Assembly (NCBI GenBank): GCA_947500545.1 | Contig: CANMSO010000012.1 | Coordinates: forward strand, 62,001 to 126,000 | Length of the DNA stretch: 64,000 nucleotides | Source: an uncultured Aquimarina sp. | GTDB taxonomy: Bacteria > Bacteroidota > Bacteroidia > Flavobacteriales > Flavobacteriaceae | Direction: 5' to 3' | Part shown: piece by piece, positions 24,068 to 33,468 of the stretch | Layout: each line of letters starts with the position of its first letter | Numbering within the stretch: position 1 is the first letter of the stretch | Notes under the pieces: generated by a model | The model's database searches: none | What the model saw: the letters and a program-made list of their open reading frames with translations, nothing else | Told to the model about the DNA's origin: nothing | Made by a program: the position numbers and the translations under genes

Positions 24068-24414
24068 GTAATATCGTTGAAGAATTCAATGCATATCGAG
24101 AAAAAATGAATTCACGAATTCTTGAAGATAACAATAAAGTTATTAAAAGAATCTTTAACCTTGATACCAATGCTTTTACAGAAGGTGCACTAAACGTAAA
24201 GACTAAGGAATTACTAGGACTTGTCGCATCTGCAGTAATGCGCTGCGATGACTGTGTGCGTTACCACCTGGAAACCTGCCATAAAGAAGGATTAACAAAA
24301 GAAGAAATCGCTGAAACGCTTAGCATCGCAACTTTGATAGGAGGCACCATTGTAATACCACATTTACGCCGTGCTTATGAATATTGGGATGCACTAGAAG
24401 CGCAGCAATCTTAA
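24064..24414 (+). CDS. Carboxymuconolactone decarboxylase-family (AhpD-like) protein
   Basis: A 116-residue AhpD-fold protein. The redox motif is VMRCDDCVRYHLETCHKEG (CxxC with a following His), and GLTKEEIAETLSIATLIGG is the conserved helix pair. Members with CxxC act as alkylhydroperoxidase-like or general thiol oxidoreductases; a muconolactone role is unlikely here. Its ATG overlaps the tatC stop, so it is the last gene of the kdsD-tatC operon. Confidence 0.9.
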   Translation: MSNIVEEFNAYREKMNSRILEDNNKVIKRIFNLDTNAFTEGALNVKTKELLGLVASAVMRCDDCVRYHLETCHKEGLTKEEIAETLSIATLIGGTIVIPHLRRAYEYWDALEAQQS

Positions 24415-24497
24415 CATATAGAATAAGGTAAAAAAGAATAGTGTACATTTACAAACACATTTTAGCAACACATTCAATCTAAAGAAGTCATTCTGTT

Positions 24498-25241
24498 ATG
24501 AAGTTGAAAGCAGACAATTTAATGAAGTCTTACAAAGGCCGAAAAGTAGTAAAGGGAATTTCTCTTGAAGTAAATCAAGGAGAAATTGTTGGGCTTCTGG
24601 GACCAAATGGTGCAGGTAAAACGACCTCATTTTATATGATTGTAGGGCTGGTAAAACCTAATGGCGGTAAGATCACCTTGGAAAATACAGATATCACAAA
24701 ATACCCTATGTATAAAAGGGCTCAAAATGGTATTGGCTATCTGGCACAAGAAGCATCTGTTTTTAGAAAACTTAGTATAGAAGATAACATTCTAAGTGTA
24801 CTTCAACTTACCAAACTTTCTAAAAAAGAACAATTACACAAAATGGAAGCCCTTATAGAAGAATTTGGTTTGGGGCACATCCGCAAAAACCGTGGTGATT
24901 TACTAAGTGGTGGTGAACGACGTCGTACCGAAATTGCTCGTGCATTGGCAACAGATCCTAACTTTATACTTCTTGACGAACCTTTTGCTGGTGTGGATCC
25001 CGTAGCTGTAGAAGATATCCAGCGTATTGTGGCACAGCTTAAGAACAAAAATATTGGTATCCTGATTACAGACCATAACGTACAGGAAACACTTGCAATA
25101 ACAGATAGAACCTATCTTATGTTTGAAGGAAGTATCCTAAAAGCAGGTATTCCCGAAGAGCTAGCCGAGGATGAAATGGTTCGTAAGGTATATTTGGGGC
25201 AAAATTTCGAGCTTAGAAAGAAAAAATTAGATTTCAATTAG
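24498..25241 (+). CDS. lptB: LPS export ABC transporter ATP-binding protein LptB
   Basis: A 247-residue ABC ATPase. Walker A GPNGAGKTT, the Q loop in GIGYLAQEASVFRKL, signature LLSGGERRRTEIARALA, Walker B FILLDEPFAGVDP and switch His in LITDHNVQET are all present. The YLAQEASVFRKLS and LDEPFAGVDPVAV segments are diagnostic of LptB. It powers extraction of lipopolysaccharide from the inner membrane with LptFG, which are not in this window. The gene is 83 bases after the kdsD-tatC-AhpD operon, with which it shares a link to LPS. Confidence 0.94.
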   Translation: MKLKADNLMKSYKGRKVVKGISLEVNQGEIVGLLGPNGAGKTTSFYMIVGLVKPNGGKITLENTDITKYPMYKRAQNGIGYLAQEASVFRKLSIEDNILSVLQLTKLSKKEQLHKMEALIEEFGLGHIRKNRGDLLSGGERRRTEIARALATDPNFILLDEPFAGVDPVAVEDIQRIVAQLKNKNIGILITDHNVQETLAITDRTYLMFEGSILKAGIPEELAEDEMVRKVYLGQNFELRKKKLDFN

Positions 25242-25364
25242 TCTGTGAGTAAAAACATTAGAATATACTAGGTTTGTGACTCAAAGCGTAAACTAAATCT
25301 TTAAAAAAGAGTTCATTATAATGTATTCATATCAAAGCAATACTACCTCACAACTTCTCACCTC

Positions 25365-26126
25365 TCAAATATTGATTTTCTTACCCCTAAACGTAAGTGA
25401 CATCAAAACATAAAGTAATATCACACAAGGAATTGCTATAAACTTAAAAATAATAATTAAAGTTATGGCAAGTAGTAGAAAAACATATCTAACTATATTT
25501 TCCTTGAATCCCCATGTTTTGAATTTCAAAGAAAACAACGGAATTTCGGCATTCAACATATAACAACTTACCAAGGTAAGGGTTATTAAAAACCATCCAT
25601 TACCAATAATTTGGGTAATCCACACTTCTTGCTGAAATTTAAGCATCAGAGGCAAGCTAATAATCAGTAATGTATTAGCAGGTGTAGGCAACCCAATAAA
25701 TGATGAAGTCTGACGGGTGTCAATATTAAACTTAGCCAATCGATATGCCGAAGCTAAGGTTATTAATAAACCGATCAGAGAGAGATAAGACAAATCGAGA
25801 TCGGTGAAAACCAGATCAGAACCCCAAGAGTTTGAGTTTTCATGAAATGGACTTCCAAATACATTTGATAATAGTTGGAACATCACTATTCCGGGGGCAA
25901 CTCCACTGGTAACCATATCTGCCAATGAGTCAAGCTGTAATCCCAATTCACTATGAGCATTTAATATACGTGCCGCAAAACCATCAAAAAAATCAAACCC
26001 AATACCCAATGCAACGAATAATGCTGTTAACTCTAAGTGTCCTTGAACTCCGAAAATAACCGCTATACACCCGCAGAAGAGATTAAGGAGTGTTATAATA
26101 TTAGGGATTTGCTTTTTCAGCCACAT
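25365..26126 (-). CDS. pssA: CDP-diacylglycerol--serine O-phosphatidyltransferase
   Basis: A 253-residue membrane enzyme with the complete CDP-alcohol phosphotransferase motif D-G-x2-A-R-x8-G-x3-D-x3-D (DGFAAR, then G, D and D at the expected spacing, about residues 48-70). The N-terminus IPNIITLLNLFCGCIAVIFG is typical of the integral-membrane type II PssA. About eight hydrophobic segments are visible. It makes phosphatidylserine, the precursor of phosphatidylethanolamine. Single gene, convergent with lptB. Confidence 0.92.
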   Translation of the reverse strand: MWLKKQIPNIITLLNLFCGCIAVIFGVQGHLELTALFVALGIGFDFFDGFAARILNAHSELGLQLDSLADMVTSGVAPGIVMFQLLSNVFGSPFHENSNSWGSDLVFTDLDLSYLSLIGLLITLASAYRLAKFNIDTRQTSSFIGLPTPANTLLIISLPLMLKFQQEVWITQIIGNGWFLITLTLVSCYMLNAEIPLFSLKFKTWGFKENIVRYVFLLLAITLIIIFKFIAIPCVILLYVLMSLTFRGKKINI

Positions 26127-26278
26127 AAAATTTGATTTTGTGTAAAAATAACAAACTATTTTGGTCTATTCATGTATAATTAAAATATGCGTTCATAATC
26201 TTAGAGAAAAAGAAATCTTCATTTTTATAATTTGTAACTAAATAATTTTAATTTCGTTATATAGTGTATACCTATAAT

Positions 26279-27880
26279 ATGAAAAACATCTTATTAGCCG
26301 CTCTAACGGGATTGCTACTTGCTATAAGCTGGCCCACCTATGGTTTTCCTTTGTTTTTATTCTTCGGATTTGTTCCTCTTTTGGTGGCAGAGCATAGTAT
26401 CCGCAAAAACAAACGTAGTAAAATACAAGTTTTTGGGCTTGCATTTATTGCTTTTTTACTATGGAATTTTATTACTACCGGGTGGTTGTTTTATTTACCA
26501 ACGGCATTTGCAGCCTCTTTTGCAATTATAGCGAATACACTATTAATGTCAATTGTATTTTTACTATACCATGTCATTGCAAAAAAGACAAAATTTATAG
26601 TGGGAAGTATTTTTTTAGTATGCTTCTGGATGAGTTTCGAATATCTACATTTGCACTGGGAATTTTCCTGGCCTTGGCTTAATCTAGGTAATGGATTTGC
26701 AAGTTTCACCTCATGGATACAATGGTACGAATATACAGGAAGTTTTGGGGGAACCCTTTGGATCTGGATTGTAAACATTGGAATTTTTAAAAACATATTA
26801 CTTTTCTTAGAGCAAAGAGATAAAACTATTCTTTATAAATCTGCAATTCGTAATGGGTTAATTATTTTGATTCCAATTATAATCTCATTTATCATATTAA
26901 AAACATATAATGAGACTGGTAAAGATATAGAAGTAGTAATTTTACAGCCTAATATTAATCCATATACAGAAAAGTATAACACTACAGATCAGCGGGTAAG
27001 TGTGTTATTAGATTCACTTACAAATACAGAAATCACCTCAAATACAGATTTTGTTATTGCTCCTGAAACGGTTTTTGCTGACACTAATCGATTAAACAAT
27101 TTCCCTAGGTCTATTGCAAAAGAAACTGCTTTGAAGATTCTTAATCAATATCCCAATGCAAATATCCTTTCTGGTATTTCGTTGATTGATGTATTCAAGG
27201 ATCCATCAAAAGTGCACAGACAAACTAACGAACCTAGACCTGGCATTTTTTATGATGATTATAATTCTGCCTTCTTTGTTAGGCCAGACGGAAGCAGTGA
27301 ATTATATCACAAAAGTAAACTTGTGGTTGGGGTAGAAAACTTTCCCTATCAAAGTATATTAAAACCTATTGTTGGCGATGCAATGCTTGATCTTGGTGGT
27401 ACAGTAGCCAAGAAAACCACACAAGATGATCGAGAAGTGTTTTTTACTAAAGATAATATTGGCGTAGCTCCAATTATTTGTTATGAAAGTGTGTATGGAG
27501 AATATGTAACAGGATATGTTAGAAATAAAGCAAGTTTTCTGGCAATTATCACCAACGATGCATGGTGGGACAACACCCAGGGACACAAACAACATTTATC
27601 ATACGCAAAGTTAAGAGCTATAGAAACACGTAGAAGTATTGCACGAAGCGCCAATACAGGAATTTCTGCAATCATAAATCAGACCGGTGATATTATTATG
27701 TCGCTTGGATATGAAGAACAAGGGGTACTAAAAGGAACTTTAAAAACAAATGATGCAATTACTTTTTATACAAAAACCGGAAATTATCTTGCTAGGATTT
27801 CTATTTTTATGTCTGTCCTTATTTTTTTATTTTCTGTAACCAGACGAAAGAGAAAATTACCTTTTAAAAAAACTGAGTAG
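26279..27880 (+). CDS. lnt: Apolipoprotein N-acyltransferase
   Basis: A 533-residue enzyme. An N-terminal block of about six membrane helices (residues 1-200) precedes a periplasmic nitrilase domain with the catalytic triad Glu (FVIAPETVF), Lys (LYHKSKLVVGVENFP) and Cys (VAPIICYESVYGEYV), followed by NDAWWDNTQGHKQHLSYAKL and a final C-terminal helix. It adds the third acyl chain to lipoproteins. I chose the ATG at MKNILLAALTG; an in-frame GTG five codons upstream is possible. Confidence 0.94.
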   Translation: MKNILLAALTGLLLAISWPTYGFPLFLFFGFVPLLVAEHSIRKNKRSKIQVFGLAFIAFLLWNFITTGWLFYLPTAFAASFAIIANTLLMSIVFLLYHVIAKKTKFIVGSIFLVCFWMSFEYLHLHWEFSWPWLNLGNGFASFTSWIQWYEYTGSFGGTLWIWIVNIGIFKNILLFLEQRDKTILYKSAIRNGLIILIPIIISFIILKTYNETGKDIEVVILQPNINPYTEKYNTTDQRVSVLLDSLTNTEITSNTDFVIAPETVFADTNRLNNFPRSIAKETALKILNQYPNANILSGISLIDVFKDPSKVHRQTNEPRPGIFYDDYNSAFFVRPDGSSELYHKSKLVVGVENFPYQSILKPIVGDAMLDLGGTVAKKTTQDDREVFFTKDNIGVAPIICYESVYGEYVTGYVRNKASFLAIITNDAWWDNTQGHKQHLSYAKLRAIETRRSIARSANTGISAIINQTGDIIMSLGYEEQGVLKGTLKTNDAITFYTKTGNYLARISIFMSVLIFLFSVTRRKRKLPFKKTE

Positions 27881-27915
27881 CACATAAAACCGAAGCTCAT
27901 CATTTTATTACTTCA

Positions 27916-27931
27916 TAACTTTGTACCTTTG
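27916..27931 (+). promoter_or_regulatory. Tandem -7 boxes upstream of the ABC-F gene
   Basis: TAACTTTG directly followed by TACCTTTG, both matching the Bacteroidota TAnnTTTG -7 element, 17 bases before the GTG start. A matching -33 box is not clear. Confidence 0.5.
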
Positions 27932-27948
27932 CAACCTTATAAAAAATT

Positions 27949-29811
27949 GTGAATTACGTATCAGTAGAAAATATAGCTAAAGCCTTTGGAGAACGCATTC
28001 TCTTTAAGAACATTTCTTTTGGGATTAATGAAGGGCAAAAAATTGGATTTGTAGCCAAAAACGGAACTGGAAAAACATCATTGTTAGACATTATAGCAGG
28101 AGACGATGATCCCGATGAAGGACAAGTTGTATATCGCAAAAATCTAAAAGTTGCCTTCTTACCCCAAGAACCCAATCTAGACCCTGGTCTCACTGTCGAA
28201 CAAACTATTTTTGCTTCAGACAATGATACACTTCAGGTTATAAATAATTATGAAAAAGCATTACAAAATCCAGATGATGCCGAGGCATATCAGGATGCTT
28301 TTGAGAAAATGGAAGCTATTAATGCATGGGATTTTGAAACCCAATACAAGCAAATACTTTTCAAACTTAAATTAGAAGACTTAAGCAAAAAAGTAAGCGA
28401 ATTATCTGGTGGTCAAAAGAAACGTTTAGCGCTTGCTAACATTTTATTAAGCAAACCCGATTTATTATATCTGGATGAACCAACCAACCATCTTGATTTA
28501 GAAATGATAGAGTGGTTAGAAGAGTACTTTGCTAAGGAAAATTTCACACTGTTTATGGTAACACATGACCGTTATTTTCTTGAAAATGTCTGTAACGAAA
28601 TTGTAGAATTAGAAAATGGTCAATTGTATAGTTATAAAGGTAATTACGCATATTATCTAGACAATAAAGAAGCTAGAGTCGTAAACGAACAAACTGCAAC
28701 AGACAAAGCAAAACAATTATATAAGAAAGAGTTAGATTGGATGCGTCGTCAACCAAAAGCACGTACTACCAAGTCTAAATCCAGAATTGATGATTTCTAT
28801 GAAATCAAGGAACGAGCTCACAAACGTCGAAATGACCATGAAGTACAGCTTGAAATCAATATGGAACGAATGGGAAGTAAAATCCTTGAGTTACATAAAA
28901 TATCCAAGAGCTTTGACAACTTACTTCTTCTTGACAAATTTGAGTATGTTTTCAAAAAAGGGGAACGCATTGGGATAATAGGCAAAAATGGAACAGGTAA
29001 ATCTACTTTCCTGAACATGCTTACTGGTGGTATCACTCCAGATCATGGTAAAATTATTGTTGGTGATACTATAAAATTTGGTTACTATACGCAAAGTGGT
29101 ATACAGATCAAAGAAGGTCAAAAAGTTATTGATGTTATACGAGAATTTGGTGACTATATTCCATTAAAAAAGGGAAGGCAAATCTCTGCTCAACAATTAC
29201 TGGAACGTTTTCTATTTGATCGTAAAAAGCAATATGATTTTGTAGAAAAACTAAGTGGAGGAGAAAGAAAAAGATTATACCTCTGTACTGTGCTCATTCA
29301 GAACCCAAATTTTTTAATTCTCGATGAGCCCACAAATGACTTGGATATTGTTACTCTTAATGTACTTGAAAGTTTCTTATTAGATTTTCCTGGTTGTTTG
29401 CTGGTAGTATCTCATGATCGTTACTTTATGGATAAAATTGTAGATCATTTATTTGTATTTAGAGGTAACGGAATCATTCAGGATTTCCCAGGTAATTATA
29501 CAGATTATAGAGTCTATGAAGGTAGTACGACGCCTAAAGTTGCTAAATCAGAGAATACTGAAACAAAAAAAACCTGGAAAAAGGATAATAAAGCAGGTCT
29601 TTCTTATAATGAGCAAAAAGAATTCAGTAGAATTGAACGCGATCTCAAAAAACTAGAACTTCAAAAAAAAGAAATCGAAAATTTATTTGTTGAAGGCAAT
29701 CTTGAAGGAGAAAAAATAAATTCAGCATCTCAAAAACTTCAAAAAATCATTGAACAAATCGAGGAAAACGAAATGCGCTGGCTTGAGCTTTCTGAAATGA
29801 TGGAAGAATGA
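27949..29811 (+). CDS. ABC-F family ATPase (Uup-like)
   Basis: A 620-residue protein with two ABC domains and no membrane segments: Walker A motifs KNGTGKTS and GKNGTGKST, signatures LSGGQKKRLALANILL and LSGGERKRLYLCTVL, Walker B LLYLDEPTNHLDLE and FLILDEPTNDLDI. A linker with KELDWMRRQPKARTTKSKSR joins them, and a C-terminal coiled coil (about 550-620) marks the Uup branch, which acts on ribosomes or branched DNA. The frame starts at GTG; conserved sequence (NYVSVENIAKAFGER) begins immediately, so no later start is acceptable. The short 5' leader after tandem -7 boxes suggests a nearly leaderless transcript. Confidence 0.92.
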   Translation: MNYVSVENIAKAFGERILFKNISFGINEGQKIGFVAKNGTGKTSLLDIIAGDDDPDEGQVVYRKNLKVAFLPQEPNLDPGLTVEQTIFASDNDTLQVINNYEKALQNPDDAEAYQDAFEKMEAINAWDFETQYKQILFKLKLEDLSKKVSELSGGQKKRLALANILLSKPDLLYLDEPTNHLDLEMIEWLEEYFAKENFTLFMVTHDRYFLENVCNEIVELENGQLYSYKGNYAYYLDNKEARVVNEQTATDKAKQLYKKELDWMRRQPKARTTKSKSRIDDFYEIKERAHKRRNDHEVQLEINMERMGSKILELHKISKSFDNLLLLDKFEYVFKKGERIGIIGKNGTGKSTFLNMLTGGITPDHGKIIVGDTIKFGYYTQSGIQIKEGQKVIDVIREFGDYIPLKKGRQISAQQLLERFLFDRKKQYDFVEKLSGGERKRLYLCTVLIQNPNFLILDEPTNDLDIVTLNVLESFLLDFPGCLLVVSHDRYFMDKIVDHLFVFRGNGIIQDFPGNYTDYRVYEGSTTPKVAKSENTETKKTWKKDNKAGLSYNEQKEFSRIERDLKKLELQKKEIENLFVEGNLEGEKINSASQKLQKIIEQIEENEMRWLELSEMMEE

Positions 29812-29853
29812 TAAACGAAACATTTTTTTTAGTTTTAAGATAGTTATCAAAAA

Positions 29854-30429
29854 ATGCTCTTTAGAATAACATCATATCTCAAATTCCTTCTCAAATCGAC
29901 CAATCAACATGGGGTACATTCACCTTTTGTTTATGATGTAGTTACCAAATGTTTCTACGATACAAATAAACCAGTAGCACATAAATCAATTAAAAGACTA
30001 TATAAAGATTATAATGGAAAACGATCAATTAACAGTCTAAAAACGACAAAACTCTTAAATCATTTATCATCTTATTTTGGTTTTACAAAAGTAGCTATCA
30101 TAGATAACTCATCTGATTTTGTATCTAAGGTTTTATCAATTGACAATTCAATTTCTATAGTAGATATAGATGAGCAAGATGACCTATGCGATTTAATATA
30201 TGTGAACTTAAACACGACAAACCTGAAAAGCCTAGAGAATTTATTTTCTAAAACTCATAATAACAGTTTAATAATTGTAAGCAACATATATCAGTCAAAA
30301 GAAAATACTTTAACTTGGAAAAAAGTAAAATGCCTTTCGGCTGTTCGGGTAACCATTGATACGTACAGTTTAGGTTTTATATTTTTTCGGAAAGAACAAG
30401 TTAAAGAACATTTTACAATTAGAGTGTAA
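29854..30429 (+). CDS. Shortened class I methyltransferase-like protein, probably inactive
   Basis: A 191-residue protein whose ends resemble a Bacteroidota family annotated as SAM-dependent methyltransferases: N-terminal YLKFLLKSTNQHGVHSPFVY with KCFYD, and C-terminal GFIFFRKEQVKEHFTIRV. The middle is short, and I see no glycine-rich SAM-binding loop (the acidic-GxG-type motif expected after the first 60 residues), so it has probably lost catalysis. The frame is open throughout, with no stop or frameshift. It follows the ABC-F gene by 42 bases and may be co-transcribed. Confidence 0.65.
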   Translation: MLFRITSYLKFLLKSTNQHGVHSPFVYDVVTKCFYDTNKPVAHKSIKRLYKDYNGKRSINSLKTTKLLNHLSSYFGFTKVAIIDNSSDFVSKVLSIDNSISIVDIDEQDDLCDLIYVNLNTTNLKSLENLFSKTHNNSLIIVSNIYQSKENTLTWKKVKCLSAVRVTIDTYSLGFIFFRKEQVKEHFTIRV

Positions 30430-30492
30430 CAACTTTTTAGCTACTGCGTCATATATTCTAATATTGTATCTTACAATCAGTAAAGGCTATCT

Positions 30493-31179
30493 ATGGAAAA
30501 CGTTATAGAAATCAAGGGGATTATTAGAAATTTTCAACTCGGTCAGGAAACTGTCTATGTCTTAAAAGGAATAGATTTAGTAATCCCACGTGGTGAATAT
30601 GTTGCGATTATGGGGCCTTCCGGTTCTGGAAAATCTACGCTCATGAATCTTCTTGGATGCCTTGACACTCCTACTGATGGGAAGTATATCCTAAACGGAA
30701 ATGACGTGAGCCAAATGACAGATAATGAATTGGCTGATATTCGAAATCGGGAAATTGGATTTGTTTTTCAAACCTTTAATTTACTACCAAGAACAACAGC
30801 ATTAGATAATGTTGCATTACCCATGGTATATGCCGGAACCTCTAAAAAAGATAGAGTAATTAGAGCTGAAGAAGTACTTACAGATGTTGGTCTTGCTGAT
30901 CGTATGGATCATAAACCAAATCAACTCTCTGGTGGACAACGACAACGAGTTGCCGTTGGTCGCGCTCTGGTAAATAAACCCTCTATAATTCTTGCCGATG
31001 AACCCACAGGTAATCTTGATTCCAAAACATCTATAGAAATAATGAATTTGTTTGATGACATTCATGCGGCAGGAAATACTGTCATTATCGTAACTCATGA
31101 AGAAGAAGTTGCGGCCCGTGCACACAGAGTTATTCGTTTGCGTGATGGTATGATCGAGAGTGATATTAGAAACAAATAG
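30493..31179 (+). CDS. LolD/MacB-type ABC transporter ATP-binding protein
   Basis: A 228-residue ABC ATPase: Walker A GPSGSGKST, Q loop FVFQTFNLLPRTTALDNV, signature LSGGQRQRVAVGRALV, Walker B IILADEPTGNLDSKT and switch His VTHEEEVA. The LNLLGCLDTPTDG-like and ADEPTGNLDS features place it with LolD/MacB/FtsE exporters. No permease gene is adjacent, so the partner must be elsewhere. The substrate cannot be told; lipoprotein release, antimicrobial-peptide export and cell-division signalling are all known for this branch. Confidence 0.9.
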   Translation: MENVIEIKGIIRNFQLGQETVYVLKGIDLVIPRGEYVAIMGPSGSGKSTLMNLLGCLDTPTDGKYILNGNDVSQMTDNELADIRNREIGFVFQTFNLLPRTTALDNVALPMVYAGTSKKDRVIRAEEVLTDVGLADRMDHKPNQLSGGQRQRVAVGRALVNKPSIILADEPTGNLDSKTSIEIMNLFDDIHAAGNTVIIVTHEEEVAARAHRVIRLRDGMIESDIRNK

Positions 31180-31245
31180 TTTTATGTTTATGGTTTGGAG
31201 TTTCTAGTTAATTTGTATTTTGGCGACTCATTATAACCAAAATTT

Positions 31246-32703
31246 ATGCAGCCTTTACATATTCTGCTTTTAATTGCAGCCTATTTTGGAATTCTGTTAT
31301 TAATATCTTATTTCACCGGAAAAAATGCCGGAAATGAAGCTTTTTTCAAAGCCAACAGACAATCACCTTGGTACATTGTAGCATTTGGTATGATTGGTGC
31401 TTCGTTAAGTGGCGTAACTTTTATTTCTGTTCCTGGATGGATCGAAGCTTCTCAGTTTAGCTATATGCAGGTTGTATTGGGATACTTGGTCGGGTATTTT
31501 ATCATAGCATACCTATTAATGCCAATATACTACAAACTCAATGTAACATCTATATATCAGTATTTAGAACAAAGATTCGGGGTAGTAAGTTATAAAACAG
31601 GTGCATTTTTCTTCTTCATCTCAAGAGTTTTAGGAGCATCGTTTCGGTTATATTTAGTAGCAATCGTGTTACAGCAATACATCTTTGATGAATGGAATGT
31701 TCCTTTTGAAATAACAGTTATACTTTCAATACTTTTGATATGGATATATACATTTAGAGGGGGAATCAAAACCATAGTTTGGACAGATACTTTGCAGACA
31801 TTATTTATGTTGGTAGCTGTGGGAATGGCTATTTACTATATTAATGATAAAATTGGATGGTCCTTTTCAGAATTTATCAGTTCTGAGGAACTAAAAAGTT
31901 ATGACAAAATATTTTTCCTAGATAGCTTCCTAGCCAAAAACCATTTCTTTAAGTCTTTTATCGGCGGTATGTTTATTGCAATTTGCATGACTGGGTTGGA
32001 TCAAGATATGATGCAAAAAAATCTCACCTGCCGTAACCTAAAAGAAGCTCAAAAAAACATGGTTTCCTTTAGTTTGGTATTGATCGTAGTTAACTTTATT
32101 TTCTTATTATTAGGTGCTTTGTTATTTATTTATTCAGATAAATTTGGCATCGGCGTTCCTATGATGGATGGCAAATCAAAAACAGATTTATTATTTCCGG
32201 AAATAGCCATAAATGGAGAACTTGGTATAGTGCTAGCAATTTCATTTATTCTTGGATTGGTTGCAGCGGCATATAGTAGTGCAGATAGTGCTTTAACCTC
32301 ACTTACCACTTCGTTTTGTATTGATTTCTTAGAAATAGAGAAAAAAGACAAAGAGGATCAAACAAAAATTCGAAAAAAAACACATATTGGCATGAGTATA
32401 TTACTAATACTCGTCATTATAATTTTTAAACATGTTCTTACCGAAAATGTCATAAGCAATTTATTAACGGTGGCAACTTATACTTATGGGCCGTTGCTAG
32501 GTCTATTTGCCTTTGGAATTTTTACCAAGCGTAAAATTTATGATCAATATACCTGGATAGTAGCTTTAGCTTCGGTACTTATCATAATAGGAATATCTAA
32601 GATTCCTGCAGAACTAATTGGTGGTTATCAAATAGGATATGAATTACTTCCTCTTAATGGGTTAATTACATTTTTAGGACTAGTATTGATTCGTAGAAAG
32701 TAG
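31246..32703 (+). CDS. Sodium:solute symporter (SSS family)
   Basis: A 485-residue membrane protein with about 13 hydrophobic segments. The SSS core is recognisable: NAGNEAFFKANRQSPWYIVAFGMIGASLSGVTFISVPGW is the first-helix region, FRLYLVAIVLQQYIF and IWIYTFRGGIKTIVWTD are conserved, and AAAYSSADSALTSLTTSF is the sodium-binding helix 8. The solute is unknown. Its 3' end overlaps the convergent CoA-binding-protein gene by 24 bases, with no terminator between. Confidence 0.9.
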   Translation: MQPLHILLLIAAYFGILLLISYFTGKNAGNEAFFKANRQSPWYIVAFGMIGASLSGVTFISVPGWIEASQFSYMQVVLGYLVGYFIIAYLLMPIYYKLNVTSIYQYLEQRFGVVSYKTGAFFFFISRVLGASFRLYLVAIVLQQYIFDEWNVPFEITVILSILLIWIYTFRGGIKTIVWTDTLQTLFMLVAVGMAIYYINDKIGWSFSEFISSEELKSYDKIFFLDSFLAKNHFFKSFIGGMFIAICMTGLDQDMMQKNLTCRNLKEAQKNMVSFSLVLIVVNFIFLLLGALLFIYSDKFGIGVPMMDGKSKTDLLFPEIAINGELGIVLAISFILGLVAAAYSSADSALTSLTTSFCIDFLEIEKKDKEDQTKIRKKTHIGMSILLILVIIIFKHVLTENVISNLLTVATYTYGPLLGLFAFGIFTKRKIYDQYTWIVALASVLIIIGISKIPAELIGGYQIGYELLPLNGLITFLGLVLIRRK

Positions 32704-33042
32704 TACCAATGTGCAAGCAACATCAACTTCTATATTTGCTTTTCTAAGCAACTGATAAAATTCTGGATTTTCTGTACCCGGGTTAAAAATTACTCTTCTT
32801 GGGTTAAGATCTACTATATAATCATAATATGGCTTCTGTCTTAGTGGGTTTAAATAGAGTGTTACTGTATCTATGCCATTTATATCTTCTAATTCTGTTT
32901 GTATTTCGACACCTGCAACCTCTCCAGATCTTAAACCAATGGCAAGAACTTCATGCTGATTATCAACCAGTCTATTTATTACATAATTAGAATATCGATT
33001 TGCCTTTAATGACGCCCCAAGTACTAATGTTTTTTTATCCAT
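32680..33042 (-). CDS. CoA-binding (YccU-like) protein
   Basis: A 120-residue Rossmann protein of the small CoA-binding family: TLVLGASLKANRYSNYVINR is the nucleotide-binding start, and YLNPLRQKPYYDYIVDLNPRRVIFNPGTENPEF carries the conserved NPGTEN. Members bind CoA in vitro; the physiological role is unknown. It is convergent with the symporter and overlaps its last codons. Confidence 0.88.
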   Translation of the reverse strand: MDKKTLVLGASLKANRYSNYVINRLVDNQHEVLAIGLRSGEVAGVEIQTELEDINGIDTVTLYLNPLRQKPYYDYIVDLNPRRVIFNPGTENPEFYQLLRKANIEVDVACTLVLLSTNQY

Positions 33043-33468
33043 ATATCATGATCTGAATTTGTTGGTTATTTAGTCGTTTAAAAATCTCTAAAACTAAAGT
33101 TCAAACGTTAAAAAAGTAAGTCAAAATGTTAAAAACAAAAGAAGTCTGTAACACAAACCAAAGCTCTACGTCTTACTTATAAAGATATGATTTTTCATAA
33201 ATTTAGTTAGTTAGTTACTTTATAATAATCAAATTTTATTCATAGTTGATGGTTAGTGTTACTATTTGGTTATTATAGAAAACCGCCTTATCCAAGGCGG
33301 TTTTTGTTTTTATAACATAATGTTAAAAACAAAATATAATGTAACAGAAATTCTTCTTATTCGTCTTGTACTATATATGCCTAATCACCATATAAATTAT
33401 AAAACAAACGCACTTGTATTATGTAATACAAAGTACAATGCATAACAATCAATCAAATAAACGTTCAG
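33043..33468. other. Intergenic region with an isolated terminator
   Basis: No coding frame is supported. The region contains a strong terminator hairpin (33279-33305) on the plus strand although no plus-strand gene ends within 570 bases upstream, and the promoter region of the receptor gene at its right end. Confidence 0.5.
33279..33305 (+). terminator. Isolated Rho-independent terminator
   Basis: An 11-bp GC-containing stem (AAAACCGCCTT with AAGGCGGTTTT), loop ATCC, followed by T. It may end read-through from the symporter gene or an unannotated small RNA. Confidence 0.8.

Noticed and set aside
30817..31125. A 102-codon minus-strand open frame inside the LolD/MacB-type ATPase gene
   Set aside because: Antisense shadow of the conserved ABC signature and Walker B region.
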